Origin: Schizophyllum amplum
Taxonomy: Eukaryota; Basidiomycota; Agaricomycetes; Agaricales; Schizophyllaceae
Assembly: GCA_007026445.1 (NCBI GenBank)
Contig: VDMD01000092.1
Location: 1 to 64,000, forward strand
Direction: 5' to 3'
DNA: 64,000 nucleotides
The translations under genes and the position numbers were made by a program. The notes below the pieces were generated by a model. It searched no databases. It saw only the letters and a program-made list of their open reading frames with translations, and was not told where the DNA came from. This document shows positions 11,886 to 24,900 of the stretch, piece by piece (within the stretch, counting starts at the first letter, position 1; each line of letters opens with the position of its first letter).

Positions 11886-13008
11886 ATGCGTGACGTCGGC
11901 GTATACAATGTGAAGCGCGCGCTTCCGCGCATGGTGAGCACGAACCTACATATGTCTGGCGTGTCATACTGAAGATCTCGGACAGAGCTGGGCGCCGCAG
12001 AACTTGTATAATTTATGGCAGCGAACGCACAAGGACGGCCCCAAGAAGGGGGACATCCTCTTCAACCATGCCACCCGCACACTGTTCCAGCAGCGCTGGG
12101 AATCGAAGCGCTGCACACGCGCATACCACGGCGACTTCATCAATGAGACTATCTTCAAGCGCTGGTACCTCCCATCCACCATCCCCGACCCTCGCCCGCG
12201 GCGGTTGGTGCTCGACGACAAGGCGGACCTCGAGGAGTTTGCGCAGCGGCGGCAGCGAGAGAAGGAATACGAGTTCGTGCAGCGGAGGAAGGGCCTGCCC
12301 CCGGTCACCAGCTTGATGTTCACGGACGTCGAGCGTCGCATTGACGTGCTCGTCTTCCGCGCGTGTCTCGCGCCGAGCGTATACGAGGCGCGCCGCCTCG
12401 TTGTGCACGGCAAGGTCAAGCTTAACGGCAAGCAGGTGCGTCCGTTACCACGCCCTTGAACCAATCACGCATGCTAACCCTGTCTGCCCTCCCTCCAGCA
12501 CTCAAACGCCAACACGCGTCTGGCACCGGGCGACATGGTCACCGTGGACCCCGCGCACATCAAGTTCCTCCGCAGGCCCCCCGCACGCGCCGGCTGGATC
12601 GACATCACCAAGCAGCTCATGGAAAAGGGCTCCCCCACGCAGCTCACGCCCTTCTGGCTCCCGCCCTACGCGTCCCCCTGGATGTTCATCCCCGCCTACA
12701 TTGAGGCCTCCTTCGCCACCTGCTCCTTCGTCTACGTGCGCCACCCCACCGCGCGCCCGGGCTACTCGGAGATCCCCACCCCGTACGACGCGGACGGCGA
12801 CGTGATGCGCTTCACCTGGGAGTGGTACGCCAAGCGGCGCTCGCGCATCCGATCCAAGACCCAGATGGCGCGCCGCCCGGAGGACAGGGCGCTTGCGCTG
12901 CTGAAGGACGACAGCATTGTTGTCCACGGGCGGAAGCAGTATAAGCGCGAGTTGGAGCGGAGGGCGAGAGAGAAGGTTCTCTTGCAGAACAACGGCATTT
13001 GGAACTAG
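11886..13008 (+). CDS. NAM9: Mitochondrial small-subunit ribosomal protein uS4m (Nam9)
   Basis: This binds 16S-type rRNA and helps assemble the mitochondrial 30S-like subunit (family knowledge). There are three exons, 11886-11933, 11986-12435 and 12499-13008, with canonical GT-AG borders. The protein starts MRDVGVYNVKRALPRMSW and reaches an S4 RNA-binding domain: RRIDVLVFRACLAPSVYEAR, RLVVHGKVKLNGKQ, then HSNANTRLAPGDMVTVDP. The long C-terminal extension (FTWEWYAKRRSRIRSKTQMA..., ending VLLQNNGIWN) is normal for fungal Nam9. The start at 11886 is preferred because exon 1 splices in frame to a well-matched second exon. The gene faces away from GCP2. Codons and exons look intact. Confidence 0.92.
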
Positions 13009-14319
13009 ACATATACAGTGGGCTAATATTCAACACTCCGCTCTATTTTGCTTGCGGTCTGAAGTTCTGACTCCTCGAACGGCTTTTCGAAGCGATCGTT
13101 CGCTGCTCCTGGTATTCTTTGAACTCAGACTCACCCTAGCAATGCGGCAAAGTTCTCTCAGCTCGCACATGGTAGCTCTATTCTGGGTGCACGCTTCACC
13201 TATGCGCATTGCGCATGAGCGCGACCGGGATCTGCTACTTAGCGGATGTGTACTACCATATAAAGCAGGTTCTTCACACGGTAATCGGCGAGATGTTCAT
13301 TGTTCAACTTTACCTCCGTTCCGTCTCCGTGGCTGCGTGCTCCGTCTGAGGCAACTTCTTGCTGGTCATATATTTGCTGGGAAGCTGCATTTCAGAGAAG
13401 CGATGCATAGACTGAGTCTACTGGGAGCGACGCTGGCCAAGAATTGCAGAATCAGCGCACAGAAAGTAGGTTCACGAAAATGGGTTGGACGTTTGGCACG
13501 AAGACGGAAGAGCTATTCGTCTTCAACTTCTAGAGACACGCAAAAAATCCAAAAGGAAAGATTTTTGATACACATAGAGAACACATAGTCCTGCTGCTCC
13601 TGCTTGACATTAGACCATATCGTACAGATGGTCATCCAAGTGGACGACCACACAGAAGGACACTAGATGGTACATGGGAGCTACAACTTCCGAGACGACG
13701 AAACACAATGGGGTTTTTGTAAGATGATAGAGAGTGCCAAATGGAGGCGATCGTAACTCGTAACAATGTCATATATAAGCCGAGAATACCCACGACACAC
13801 GCAGGTTTAACCGATCATGGCGGTGAAGCCACAGCCGGTGAGGGGGTGACCGCGGTGGCCCCCGACGCCGCTGGCATCAGAGGAACCGCAGTACAAACGT
13901 GACGAGCACGTTGTGGTAAGGAGCGAAGGGTTTGGGACACAGATACGCAGCTGCAAGACTGTGAGAACTACAACACGGGGGCGAGAACAACGAACGACAG
14001 CGCGCGCGCGAAGGGGCGAAAATGGGGTAATGCGCGCTCCCGCAAAAGCCGAGGACGAGAGGGATCCGGATAGCCGAGACGCAGACGGGTTGGTGAGGTG
14101 CTGAACGCGACGAATGGCGAGGTCAGGTCACAAAGTGACCGCGAGAGGAACCGGGACCGCCGAGGCGGTACATAGACTGCGAGAGAGAGACGGACAGCTC
14201 TGAGCGGGACCGCAAGCAGCTGCTTGCGTCCAGCCAAGGACCGCCGACCGCTATCGCAATAAACGCGTATCCTGCACGGCCAGTGCGACCGCCCGCTGAA
14301 ATGGGCGGCGATGTGCCGC
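13009..14319. other. Intergenic region without assignable gene
   Basis: Several frames are open but none shows a domain, and exon-like chains could not be built. A TATAAAG occurs at about 13,258, but the downstream ATG frame closes after 18 codons. No repeat array was seen. Confidence 0.45.
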
Positions 14320-15708
14320 TCACTGCGGGAGTCCCGTCCCCAGACCACCACCGTTCCCCGCCTGCTCGATCAATGGCATCAACGTCGGCACAACGGAGGG
14401 GCGCTTGATCTCGTTAAGCACGGCCTGAACAAGGTACTCCGCCTCCTGGCGCTTCTGTCGCTCGACACTGAGCTCGACCTCCTTCATCATAAGATGCGCA
14501 GAGACGCTGCCTTCTGTTGGCCTGGCAGCCCAAGAGGACGGGTCGATACGAGCGAGAGCATCCATGAGGTGCTGCTCCGATAACTTCAGGTGCTGCAAGT
14601 CGCTTTCCAATGCGGTAAGTTCCCGGGAGAGATCCTCGAAAGACGGAGGGGGTGTGCGGTTGCCTTGAGCCGAACGATCTTTGTAACCCCCAGCCCCGTA
14701 ACGAAAGTCAAACGTCGTGCCCTGGAAACCCCGTCAATGTGACTGCAATGGCCCCCTAGAAGGTGGGCACGCACAATGAGGGGACGAGTCATGACCCTGT
14801 TCTTGTAGTCCTTGGGGCGAGCGTTCCGCTCACGATGATCGGGCCGGCCAACGTAGCGGCGCAGAGGGGAAGGAGAGCGAATGTAGCGGTTCGAAGCAAA
14901 ACGGTCGTGGTCGTCTCCCAAGCGGCTCATGGGCCTCATCGGACTGGGCATCTGATCGAAATGACCGTAGTTGTTGTGCCCGTAGTTCGGCCGCATGCTG
15001 CGAGGGCTCCGCGATCTCATGCGAGGAGTATAGCCGCGTCTCTTGCCGACAGGGCTGCGAGATCGGCGGCGCCTGTCGGGCGACATACTACGACGCATGG
15101 ACATGCGAACGACGCCACGGCGAATGTTGCGGTCGTCGGGGGGCGGAGATCGGGGGCGAGTGCCCTTCTCAAAAGCCTTAAGCTGGACCTCCAGCTTCTT
15201 GAGTTGCTTGTGAGGAACCTCATCCCTCTTGACCAGGCTATGACGCGTCGTCAGCTCCGACACATACCCGATCAATACGGATATACTCACCGGCGCTTCA
15301 TTCTCACGTCGTCTCTGGGGTCGACTGAGGACGTTCTGCTCGCGAATAAAAGGTACTGCACACTCACAAGCCCATCCTCTCGAAGATCTTGCGCATCGTA
15401 ACCGGGTCCTGACCGAAAAATTGGAAGACTCGGTCGGGCAAGCTCTGGTCGAGAGGCGCCGTGATTAGCGCGGTTACATGGGGGGCAGCAAGGGTACGCA
15501 CGGAGCCAGGTATGAAGTACCAGGAGAACCTGAATCCGTCATTGCGCGTCCTCGGTTTGGATATCGTTTCGATGGGGGGATGCGGTAGCTTGTGCGGATC
15601 CAAATCCTTCCCAATCGCAATTGCGACCATCTCCACGGGCTTGTCGTACAACGGCTCCGCCTTGTACGGTTTGTAGAGGAACTCGACCTCAATCTCCAGC
15701 ATTGACAT
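14320..15708 (-). CDS. SR-like protein with RS-repeat region (unknown function)
   Basis: Spliced in frame through at least four introns, the protein begins MSMLEIEVEFLYKPYKAEPL and has a compact N-terminal part (PVEMVAIAIGKDLDPHKLPH, GFRFSWYFIPGSSLPDRVFQ, DPVTMRKIFERMGLDD). It then enters a long Arg/Ser region with many RS/SP dipeptides (RSMSPDRRRRSRSPVGKRR, RMRSRSPRSMRP, YIRSPSPLRR). The C-terminus is a predicted coiled coil (ELTALESDLQHLKLSEQHLM, VELSVERQKRQEAEYLVQAV) ending GGGLGTGLPQ. RS domains are typical of splicing factors, but no RRM is visible, so a role in mRNA processing is inference only. An upstream exon (MGIKSRERSC, near 15,750-15,785) could supply an alternative start. I do not recognise the N-terminal domain. 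Confidence 0.6.
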
Positions 15709-18700
15709 GATGGGCGGAGGGCAAGGGGCGCGAGAGCGGTGGGAAGCAGTTACTTACACACGATCGCTCCCGTGACTTTATACCCATCGCTTGTGGCTCC
15801 CGGCAAATGCCGTCATTCAGTTCTTGTCGGACCGGGGCGCCATCTTCAACTTTGTCTCCCATTGTGGAAAGCCGCCAGATCTACCGGACCTTATTCATGC
15901 TCTCAGAGGGGCATCGATGGACGCTGCCATCAGTGAATACCTGCGCCTCGTGATGATACGGACAATAGGCGAAATATGCGAGCTCGATGCGCTGACCGCT
16001 CCTTTTGTTGTCCCAGGTCTTTCGGGACGTAATCAGGTGATGTTCCATCGTGACAAGAGCTACAGGTCGCCTTCAGCACCAACTCGGGACCAGCGACGAG
16101 CCCTCAGCGCTGCCAACGAGGGCCAGGGGGGTGCCAGAGGGTGTCCCTCTTCCTCCGACAGGGGCCTCCACTTTGCACGCCTAGAAGCGTTCATTCTACA
16201 TTCATAGAAGCACTCTCGTGGCGACCTCGAGGCCAGTGACATGAACATTGCACAACCTTTTCGCTATCCCCGCAAGGGAAAAACACCTCTTTTTGTTCGC
16301 CGGTTGGTCTTTTGTCGTCCGGCATCAGCCTGGATTGCTCGACGTGTCACTCTGACCGCTCTGCAGGATCTGAACTGCCTCAGGAGGGCAGGGCACAAAT
16401 GACGTGTACGAAGGTGTGGCGCATGCTTCGTGCTGCGGCGCCGTGACCCGTCTCATTCCTTTGCTTGCCCACCTCCTACCTGACCCCGCAAAGCTCAGGT
16501 CTTGTCAATGTCAAAACATCACGCTAGACAGCCAGTGGGCCATCTCACGCGCGCTCTAATCATCTGTTGCGCTGTCCGACCACCATAGCTTGATATGCTC
16601 ATCCTTTGCGACCGCACCTGCTGACAATGCGCCAGCCCCAGCACGGACCCTCCCATGAATAGCCTCACACCGAACCATGCATAACGCGACCCACCGCGTG
16701 CGACTTCCTGCGGATGCTTCAGCCCGCCGGGCACGGCAAATGGCTCATTGTCTTCTGGCTTCGCCGACCGTACCCACGGTGAACATTGTCCCTTCTCTAT
16801 TGTCCCTGTCGCTCAAAATCGGCTCGCTCCGCAGATCGTGGGTACGCCTCACGGCAGCCGCACAGACCATGGCGATCGTTCGTAGGACCTTCGGCCTGCG
16901 CTCGCGGGCTTTCGGAGCCACGCTCAGCTGGCGGGACCTTTGACATGGGGCTGCGCGCGCGGCGCTTCGATTTCGGGGCAACCCTCGCGGGACTTTCGAA
17001 GCTTCCCTCTGGGGCCTGCAATCGCGTGCTTTTTCGTATTACTTTCCGGCGCTCGCTAATCTACGCCTCAGCCTCAGCTCTAAGCCAAGGATTGGCTTTC
17101 TATAGTCTATGCTGCTTCACGGATGAGTCTTGCTACGGTGCCACCCACGATGACCTCCGCCTCAGCCGTGCCGAGTTCGACGGCACGGCTCTTGCCCAAA
17201 CTCTCCCACTCGGCGGTCTCCCCGGCTTCATTCCAAACATGGCCGTGAGTCAAGATGTGGACTAACTGAACCCGCACGCGAGTCAGGATGCGGCGCGGAC
17301 TGACTGAGCTCGCGTGCGAGTCATGGCGTGAAATTAGGTGAGTCGCGCTCAGCTCTTGCGCGAGTTTGGCTGGTCATCAGATCCAGCTGGGGCCTGAGGG
17401 CCATGTAGCGATTCAACGTCTTCCTCCCGGAGCCATCGGCCATAAAGCAACAAGACACCGCCACTTCGACGTATGGAGTGCCTGCCTTGCCAGATGTGAG
17501 TGTGCAGAAATAAATAATATTCGCAACGCCGACGCACCCACTCAGCTGACATTGCGTCCTATAGTATACGTTGCTTGCGCTCCGAGTCGCCACACACGCC
17601 CGCCATTCGTGTCCGCCTGTCAACCGTCGACACGCCGGCCGGAGCCTTCACTTCTACAGTGAGTCAGGCGTTCCTTTGACCTTGTGGCCTCACTCTCCAG
17701 TGCACCCTCCAAAATTGAAGCAGGCCACCATCCTTACAACACCGAGTGATCCTTGTCACTGGGCGCATGAATCGTGCGCGATACCGCGAGGCTGCTCGGG
17801 GCCGTCAGGATTCTATATCCCGCTGACAGTGAGTTCTATGATATGACTTGAATATGACTTTGACTTGGCAGTGTCTATACAGTGACCTCGCGGCGCGACC
17901 GTTTATTCAGCAATCGCTCATTCGGTGACTCCAAGCGACCAAACTGACATTTATGAACTTTTGCAGCGACAGCGCACGTTCAGCCCCTGATTGACCTCGC
18001 GACCACCGTCTATTCAAACCCCGCAATGCTAGCTTCACCGCTCAGTAACCTCACCCTCACCGACAGAAGGAGATGCGGCTCAAGGCAAAGTAAGTTTGTG
18101 ATATTTCATCGAACCTTCAGAAACAGATGTCGATGCTTGTCTGCGAGTGTCGACTTCGGTTTCTCGATATTTGGACGCCGTCAAGTCTTTCCCTTCTCTG
18201 TATGTAGAAGTCCCTTGCACTCTTCTGTTTGCACTGTTCACCCATCACAGACCCCAGGTCCAGCAAGGGTAGCTCGATGGTGCCCTTCTCCTCGCGCGCA
18301 ATTGCTCTTGTCACCACCACTTTGACTCTTCCTCCTCGTGGCAGGGCATCAGGTAGTTTAAGCAGCCGCGACTTGAGAACGAGCCGCGTTTTGAGGCTGG
18401 TCCACGAGCAGGGCTGCTGCAAAGGTGCACAGGAATTGCACCAACTCACCGCAGTGGTTCCGTCGACGGTCTGCGAGGATCGCTTGTGCGTACGGGTGCT
18501 TGAATCTACTGCTCGCCTCACAAGAAATGCACGTATCTTCAGTCGCTCCACATGCGAGGACTCGCCGTCAACCCGCTCAAGGGGTCCAACGACTCACGGC
18601 ACATATCACTCTCTATCCACCCACAACGCACACGTAGCATCCCAGTATTCCACCATGCAATATAATGCTACATAAATTACAGTCATAACACGGTAACGTG

Positions 18701-18845
18701 CGCGTGTATGTGAAGGAAGGGCGGACGACATATGTCGTCCGACGACAGGCAAGCATGCATCGTCCGAAGGGGTGGTAGGTAGAGAGGCAGGAAGGGTAGG
18801 TAGAGAGAAACGGTAGGTAGATAGTAAGGAGGCGTGAATGAAGAG
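15709..18845. other. Gene-poor region
   Basis: About 3 kb without a supportable gene. A frame at 15,800-16,200 has folded-looking stretches but no ATG start and no partner exons. The rest has only short, conflicting frames. No tandem array, transposon ends or RNA gene were recognised. Confidence 0.45.
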
Positions 18846-18850
18846 TCATG

Positions 18851-19905
18851 TCATGTCTTGAAGATGATGATCAAAATGAGAAGAATGAGGATGAGGGCCG
18901 CGATGATCATGGTGGAGCCTGTGAGGGACGAGGGGTTGCGTTTGACGTGACGGGCAAGAGGTCGAGCATGCAACGAATGAATGGGTCGGCAGCAAGAGAG
19001 AAGGCAAAGGATGATCATAAGTGACTGCACTGTACGCGCGAAAGAAGACTAACGCACCATTATTCTTCGCGCCCTTCGCGAATTTGTCTAGCCGTCGCCG
19101 CGCACCGCTCATACGAGTCTGCGTGCGGTCGATGTCCGTGTCGAGCTCAGAGAGCAGCCCCGTGTGCACGTCGAGCTCATCATTGATCTGTATTGAGAGG
19201 TCGCGCTGACGGTTGATCGAGTGTGAGAGGCGGTCAAGGTGGTTGTCTTGGTCTGCAAAAAGCGTATAAATATGGGTCGGTGGGCATGGGGGGATGTGGT
19301 ATGAGCACGCTGGGAATGTTGTACGAGCAAGGGAAGGATAGCGCATGCGCATGGATGATGTTGGGTGTCGACGAATGCTGGACAGAGAAGTAGGGAGACA
19401 CGCACTGTCCATCATCTGTCTCTGCGTCTGCAGCATGATACCTGGGTCCTCCCCCGCCTCCGGATCGTCCGTGTACGGCGTCAACGGCTCCGGCGACCGA
19501 CTCGGCACTTGCGGGATCAACGACGCAGAGGACGAGGACGACGTTGGCGACGACGCGCGCGCAGCTTCTGGGGGATCGAGGCTAATAAACAGACATTCAC
19601 TCAGTTTGCTGTTACATGCACACGCCCGCGAACGCGACGCACCTCTCTACCTGGCTGTCCCGCCCGAGCATCCCACGCATGCGCTCATACTGGTTGCGCA
19701 GCAGCCCCGTCGCCTCCGTTCGTCCGTCGCGCGCCTCTAGCGCGCGGATGCCATCGCGCAGCTGCTCGAGGTTGCGGTTGATCTGCGCGGTGTGCGGAGC
19801 GTTCGTCTGGCCGGAGGTGAATGAGGGCAGCGTTTGCTGTCTTTGGCGCTCCAGGAGCAGGGATAGTGTTTGAGTAGACACGGAGGTGAGTTTCGCGATT
19901 GACAT
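18851..19905 (-). CDS. SYN8: Qc-SNARE, syntaxin-8/Syn8 type
   Basis: This is a tail-anchored membrane-fusion protein of the endosomal/vacuolar pathway (family knowledge). The start is ATG 19905 (MSIAKLTSVSTQTLSLLLER). An N-terminal helical region (NRNLEQLRDGIRALEARDGR) is followed by a Ser/Pro linker (SRSPEPLTPYTDDPEAGED). The SNARE motif is LDRLSHSINRQRDLSIQIND, then ELDVHTGLLSELDTDIDRTQ and RMSGARRRLDKFAKGAKNNG. The C-terminus is a single hydrophobic anchor (MIIAALILILLILIIIF) with only KT after it, stop at 18851-18853. At least three introns separate these segments. Aligned with syntaxin 8 (ELDEQN) and SNAP-25 (EIDTQN), the central zero-layer glutamine position is histidine here (ELDVHT). 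The family call is firm; the exact paralogue is likely but not proven. Confidence 0.85.
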
Positions 19906-20169
19906 GGTGAGGTGGACGTCCGTCGCGTTCAGGATGATAAGCAGCTGTTGCTGACAGTGAGTGGAACGGTGAGCGCGGCGCGAATCACCGGCGTCGTCCC
20001 CAGGTTATGCCGTGACGCCACAATTTACCTCTGAAGCCGTTGTCCTGGTCCAACTATTTGTTCGCTTTATTTGTCCCTCTGAATCGGAGGGTAGAGTACT
20101 ACAGGTTTCGTTTATTCCCTAAGTGATACGGCAGTATGCATTGGACTTCTTCGGCGCATCGTCGTCTGA
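19906..20169. other. Intergenic spacer between SNARE and GNAT-Mss4 genes
   Basis: Both flanking genes are on the minus strand, so this holds the promoter of the SNARE gene and the 3' flank of the fusion gene. No distinct motif was found. Confidence 0.4.
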
Positions 20170-21609
20170 CTATACACGATATCCCACCCTGGCAGCCGCC
20201 AGCCAGAATTCCGTGCTTCCCACTTCATTCCATCCGACGGGCCCAAGGTCACACTCCGCGCAGGAGAGCAGCTTCATTGAGGATCCTACCATGCACCGGA
20301 TAAGCATATATCGAGAGGAAGGTGATGGTACAGCGCACCTGGTGTCTCCGGCGATGGAATCGTATTGGAAAACCCAATGTTCTCGAACGCCATAGCCGAC
20401 GGCGTAACCAGCCACCACTGGGTCGTCTCCGGCGGGGTAGGGAGGGTCGCAAGATGAGGGCTGGCTGGACTACCTACGGGTTCCATCTGCCTCAATGCAT
20501 CAACGTCTCGTCCAACCGCCTTGCACTGAACACGCACCTGTACCGACGCCCTCTCCGTCCAGCTCGCGCATGCTTTCTTCAAGATGACGCTCCCACACCC
20601 TGCCCGTGGGCACAACAGGTCATACTTATTCACCATGGCGCCCTGCTTCTGCGCATGCGGCTCGCACACGTCCGCAATCCCGCCCTCAAACGCGCTCAGC
20701 AGCCGCGACTTCGGCGCACTCCGCGTTGACGAACGCTGAAGCGCCTCGAACAACCCTGGCGGGAGCTGCTGTGATTCCATTGGCGCCATTGTCGGTTTCT
20801 GCGTCGCCACTTCCGCGGGCGGCACCTCCTTCGCGGCCTCGCGAGGGAGTCCCTCCTGTAGCAACGGCGTCCCCAGCTCCCTTCGCATCTCCAGCCACGG
20901 CTTCGAGCCGTGTTGCACGGCGCTGGGGCCGACGAGCGTGAAGCCGGCCTTCTCGTATAGAGGGCGCATCTCCTCATGCGTGATGAGGAGGATGCGCTCG
21001 TACGCCGGCTTGTCGTCCTCGTCGCCCTTGTCGCGCGCGCCAGCCTCCAAGCGCGCAATGTACTCGCGGAGGAGGCCGAGCGCAATTCCGCGGCGCCTGT
21101 GATCGGAGGAAACGCAGACGGAGTGGATGCACACTGAGGGCGCTCCGGCGACGTGGGCGGACATGGACTCGTGCGTTAACGTTGGAGAGGGGGAGGTCGT
21201 TGAGCAGACGTAGCCGACGAGCTTGCGCGCGCCGTGGCCATCGAGGGAAGAGCGGGAGGGGAGGTAGGCGCCCAGGAAGAGATCACCGGCTTGAGATTGG
21301 CGGAGTCTGAGAGGAGTTGAGAGGGCGAATGAATACGAATGCGGGTGTGGATGCAGATGTGTATGTTGGTGGTTATGAGCGAACACATGTTGAAAGTGCG
21401 TAAGTGCCATGCAGAGCTACACGAGCAAGGACAGCGCACCTAAACGCATCCAATGTAGCTGCCTCGTCTGCGGGGTAACCTAGAGAAAGGGATCAATCCA
21501 TCATCGACGCGCCTGCTGGGGCGAGGCAGATGGACTGACTGTCCCGTTCGATTTGGATTGCGGCTTCAAGGTCAGAGGACGGGACCAGGTCGTAGATAAT
21601 GTCTGACAT
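20170..21609 (-). CDS. GNAT acetyltransferase fused to an Mss4/Dss4-like domain
   Basis: The start at 21609 gives MSDIIYDLVPSSDLEAAIQI and splices to SYPADEAATLDAFRLRQ, matching the N-terminus of AANAT-like GNAT enzymes. The GNAT core follows: IHSVCVSSDHRRRGIALGLL contains the acetyl-CoA pyrophosphate loop (R-R-R-G-I-A), then RPLYEKAGFTLVGPS. A Pro/Gln-rich linker (PPAEVATQKPTMAPMESQQL) leads to a second domain of Mss4 type: NKYDLLCPRAGCGSVILKKA, WWLVTPSAMAFENIGFSN, and after an intron KLLSCAECDLGPVGW. The cysteine pairs CPRAGC and CAEC are the expected zinc ligands. Mss4/Dss4 proteins bind nucleotide-free Rab GTPases; GNAT enzymes acetylate amines or lysines. The combined role is unknown. 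Both domains read through one spliced frame with no break. Confidence 0.85.
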
Positions 21610-21950
21610 CCTCGTCGAGTGATGTTTTCAAAGCTCGATGTATAGGCAGAGACTTGGGGTAAAGGTTCAGGATGACCAGCGTAAAGTAGAGATCAACTCG
21701 ACGCGCCTGAGGCTGGCGCGTCTTGGTGACGTCGTGATGACTTCCTCGTGGCATCGACCTGGGTGAACCCACAAGTTCGAGAGTCAAACTGTCAGCAAGT
21801 TGTGATTTGTTTGGAATCGTAGGGATGGTTGAGTTAAGTAGGTATCAATGAAGGTGAGCAACAAGGATAAAAGGGGTATCTAACGAAGGTAAGTAAGTCG
21901 GTCGCGCGTGGACGACTTCAGCAGCCGCCTGGCAGGCAAAGTTCAGTCAT
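21610..21950. other. Intergenic spacer
   Basis: Upstream region of the GNAT-Mss4 gene and 3' flank of the GH95 gene. It has short imperfect direct repeats near 21,840-21,895 (ggtatcaatgaaggtgagca, ggtatctaacgaaggtaag) but no gene. Confidence 0.4.
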
Positions 21951-24900
21951 TTATATAGTCTGCACCATCCCCGCCTTCGTGGTAAACTCCTTCACGACTT
22001 TCCCACCCACGACCACCTGTACATCTCTCGGGACCACACTGTTCGCCACTGTGATCGTCGCACTCTTTAGGGCACCCCCACTCCACGAAAAGTCGATCGC
22101 CATCCCGCCCCTCAGCCGTGCGCCTGTAATCGAGCCCTTCGGCCACGCCGCCGGCAGAGCGGGGAGGAGCGACACCACAAGCGGGTCATCGTACGACGCG
22201 ACGTCCGGCGCCTGGACCAGAGCATTGAGCACCGCAGCCGGATGGCCTAGGTTCGCGTCAATCTGCACCGGCTCGTAGCCGTTGGGATCGTAGGTGCTCC
22301 AGAGATTTACTACGAAATTCTTCTCAATGGCGAGCTTGTGAACGTCCATCGTTAGTTACGATCATAGTCAATAAGTATCACCCACAGTAATCTCGTGGTA
22401 GAACTGTTCCGCGTCCCCAAGCTGGGCCCAGGCGGCGGCGCGCCACATCTTCTCCCATCCCGCGTCCCCGTCCGATCCTGTGCCGTCGCCGCGGTGGGTA
22501 AGGCTTGTTGTGGTGGCATTGATGACCTGAGCCTTCGTGTATGACAACTTTGACGAGCCCGCGGTCCCCTGCTTCTCCACATCATATGACGCGAGCGCAT
22601 ATCCGGGATACAGCCCGATAAGGTGAGAGAGATGGCGGTGGTCATCGTCTGAATCGTCCATGTCGACCTTCCACTCTGCGTGCGCGATGATCAGCCTCGT
22701 GATTTTTTTTAGCAACAGCGGCATATCGACTGCGTACCTTGAAGCTGACCCCACGATCCTATGTGAATCCCCTTGTCCATCTGGGTACGCGCCGTTCGTA
22801 TTGCTACGTTTACGTCAGGGTTTTGAAGGCGAGTGCGGCCAATGCTGAGGTGCTCGACCTACCGTTCAGGAAGTCCGTGTCCGTGTCCCCGGACGCTGAA
22901 AAGCCCTTGTCTACCGCATTGAAGAGTTGCCAAATAAGTTGCTGAGCATGCGCGCAACCTGATACACTGTGATCAGCGCTGGTCGACGCGCCGACATCAC
23001 GACGAACCCAAGGTGATATATGTCTGTTCCGGCGAGTTGCAGGGAGCCACGACGAGCGAGGAGTCATTGAAGTGAAGGTCAGGGATCAGTTTGTTCAGAT
23101 GGAACTGCGCTGCGCCCTGTAGAACTGGGTTTAGCTTACCCATTTTGCCAAGAACGTGATGCAAGTACCTTGAGCAAGGGGTATCCTTGGGATTTCCACC
23201 AACTGACGTCGTTAGTATAGTCGAAATGGTCCCAAACATGGATCATCTGAATATTTGCGGTCAGTCATCATTGCCGGACGAAGGTAATCAGGTACTACCA
23301 TCCACGCATTTGCCTCTAGGGGTCGGTCAGAAGCGTTGAGTAGACGATAATGTAATTACGACTTACCGGGATAATTGAGCGACTGAGCGCTGCCGGCCTT
23401 CATCCCGGTATGGCCAAATATCTAAGCGAGGTGTTTAGCTTCTCTTCATAACAATGATCAAACGACCTACGTTCACTTCGTCATGCGTCACCCATCCCTC
23501 GTCTGAGTCGTACAGAATCTGGGCCGTCTGCGTTCCCCGTGGCACCCAGGTTTTCTGTCGAGGGTTGAATTACTACATGGAAGGACGGAAGCATGGCTCA
23601 CCTCCATATAGTCAAACACCGACTGGGTAACATCGAGGTTTGTCGGCTCCGCGGACCACAAGTTCATCTGGACGTTGATATTGAGGTCTGCGCGGTCACA
23701 TGAGCGTGACAATACTAAGCGCCATGTCAGAGTACACACGGTAGTCTGAGAAAAGAGCAATGCATCAGAATGGGACAGTGGCATATCGACGAGCGCACGC
23801 ACCGGAGTTCCAAGTGTTCGCAAGTTTATGCGCCCACTTGCCCTGCAGGTTAGCGGGAAGAGTGCCGCGGGAGCTGCTCCACAGCATGTATCGCCCGAAG
23901 TTGAACAACAGCCATTCGATGTATGGGTTCCCCGTGTCGGCCTTGTAGGCGGTCAAGAGTGTCGCGGTTGTTGAGTCCAGCTGTGCTGTCTGCCCGAGGT
24001 CGAGCTTGAACCCAGTGAGCGTAGCCTTCACGTCTGCGACATGCGCTGAGAGCAAGTTTGCCGCGCTGGTACCGCTCAAGGAGGATATGCGCGACGCGAG
24101 CGCACTGTGCGGGTCGTCGCCTTTGAACGAGAAGTCATGCGCCTCGTCGCCCGCGTCCATCGAGTACTCCGTATTCCCGACCCATACGACGGTAACATCT
24201 GCGCCTGACGCAGACAGAGTGGCGTTGGCCGTCGCCACAGACGTGTCGTAAGGCTGAGCAGACTGGCAGGACACAGTCGACGAGGAGGCGTGGAAGAGGA
24301 GCTCGTATAACATGCCCGGCGAACCCGCGTGACCGCGCACTTGCAAAGTCGAACTGTTGAAGCAGGTGACATTAATCGCCGTAAGCCCCGGATCGGGGCC
24401 CAGCGAGTATGCGAAGGTCAGGTTCTGTGACGCGGAGGACGACGTCTGCTGCACGCAGGCTTGTGCAGGATAGGAGCAGAACGTCTTCCTGTAGACAATT
24501 GTTAGCCCGGTACTATGATAGCATGGTATCCGAAAGTTACCTGTCAATTGTCACATTTCCGGCGACCCAGGTTGCATGCACAACGGCTTGGTCGAGGTCG
24601 AGCCAGCGCGCGTAGTTAGTGACACTTCCCTTGCTGCTCATGGTGGTGAAGAGGTAGCCGGCGCCAGCGTAGGAGCCTGTGAGTGGATTAGATCAGTCGA
24701 CGTACTCCAGGTCAATGATTCACCAGGAATCACTCACCGAAATTAGTCGGATCCGTCATCAGGCTCGACACGGCTGTAGTTCACATTCAGTCATACCTCC
24801 GAAGACGAAAGAGATGCAAATGCGACATACAATTTACAGTCCCACTGGACGAGCTGAAGATACTCGCACGTATTCTGTCCATCTCTGTCTTCAAGGACGT

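Noticed and set aside
15791..16207. Plus-strand frame with folded-looking segments (AVIQFLSDRGAIFNF)
   Set aside because: It begins at TTG, has no ATG nearby, no recognised family and no matching exon partners.
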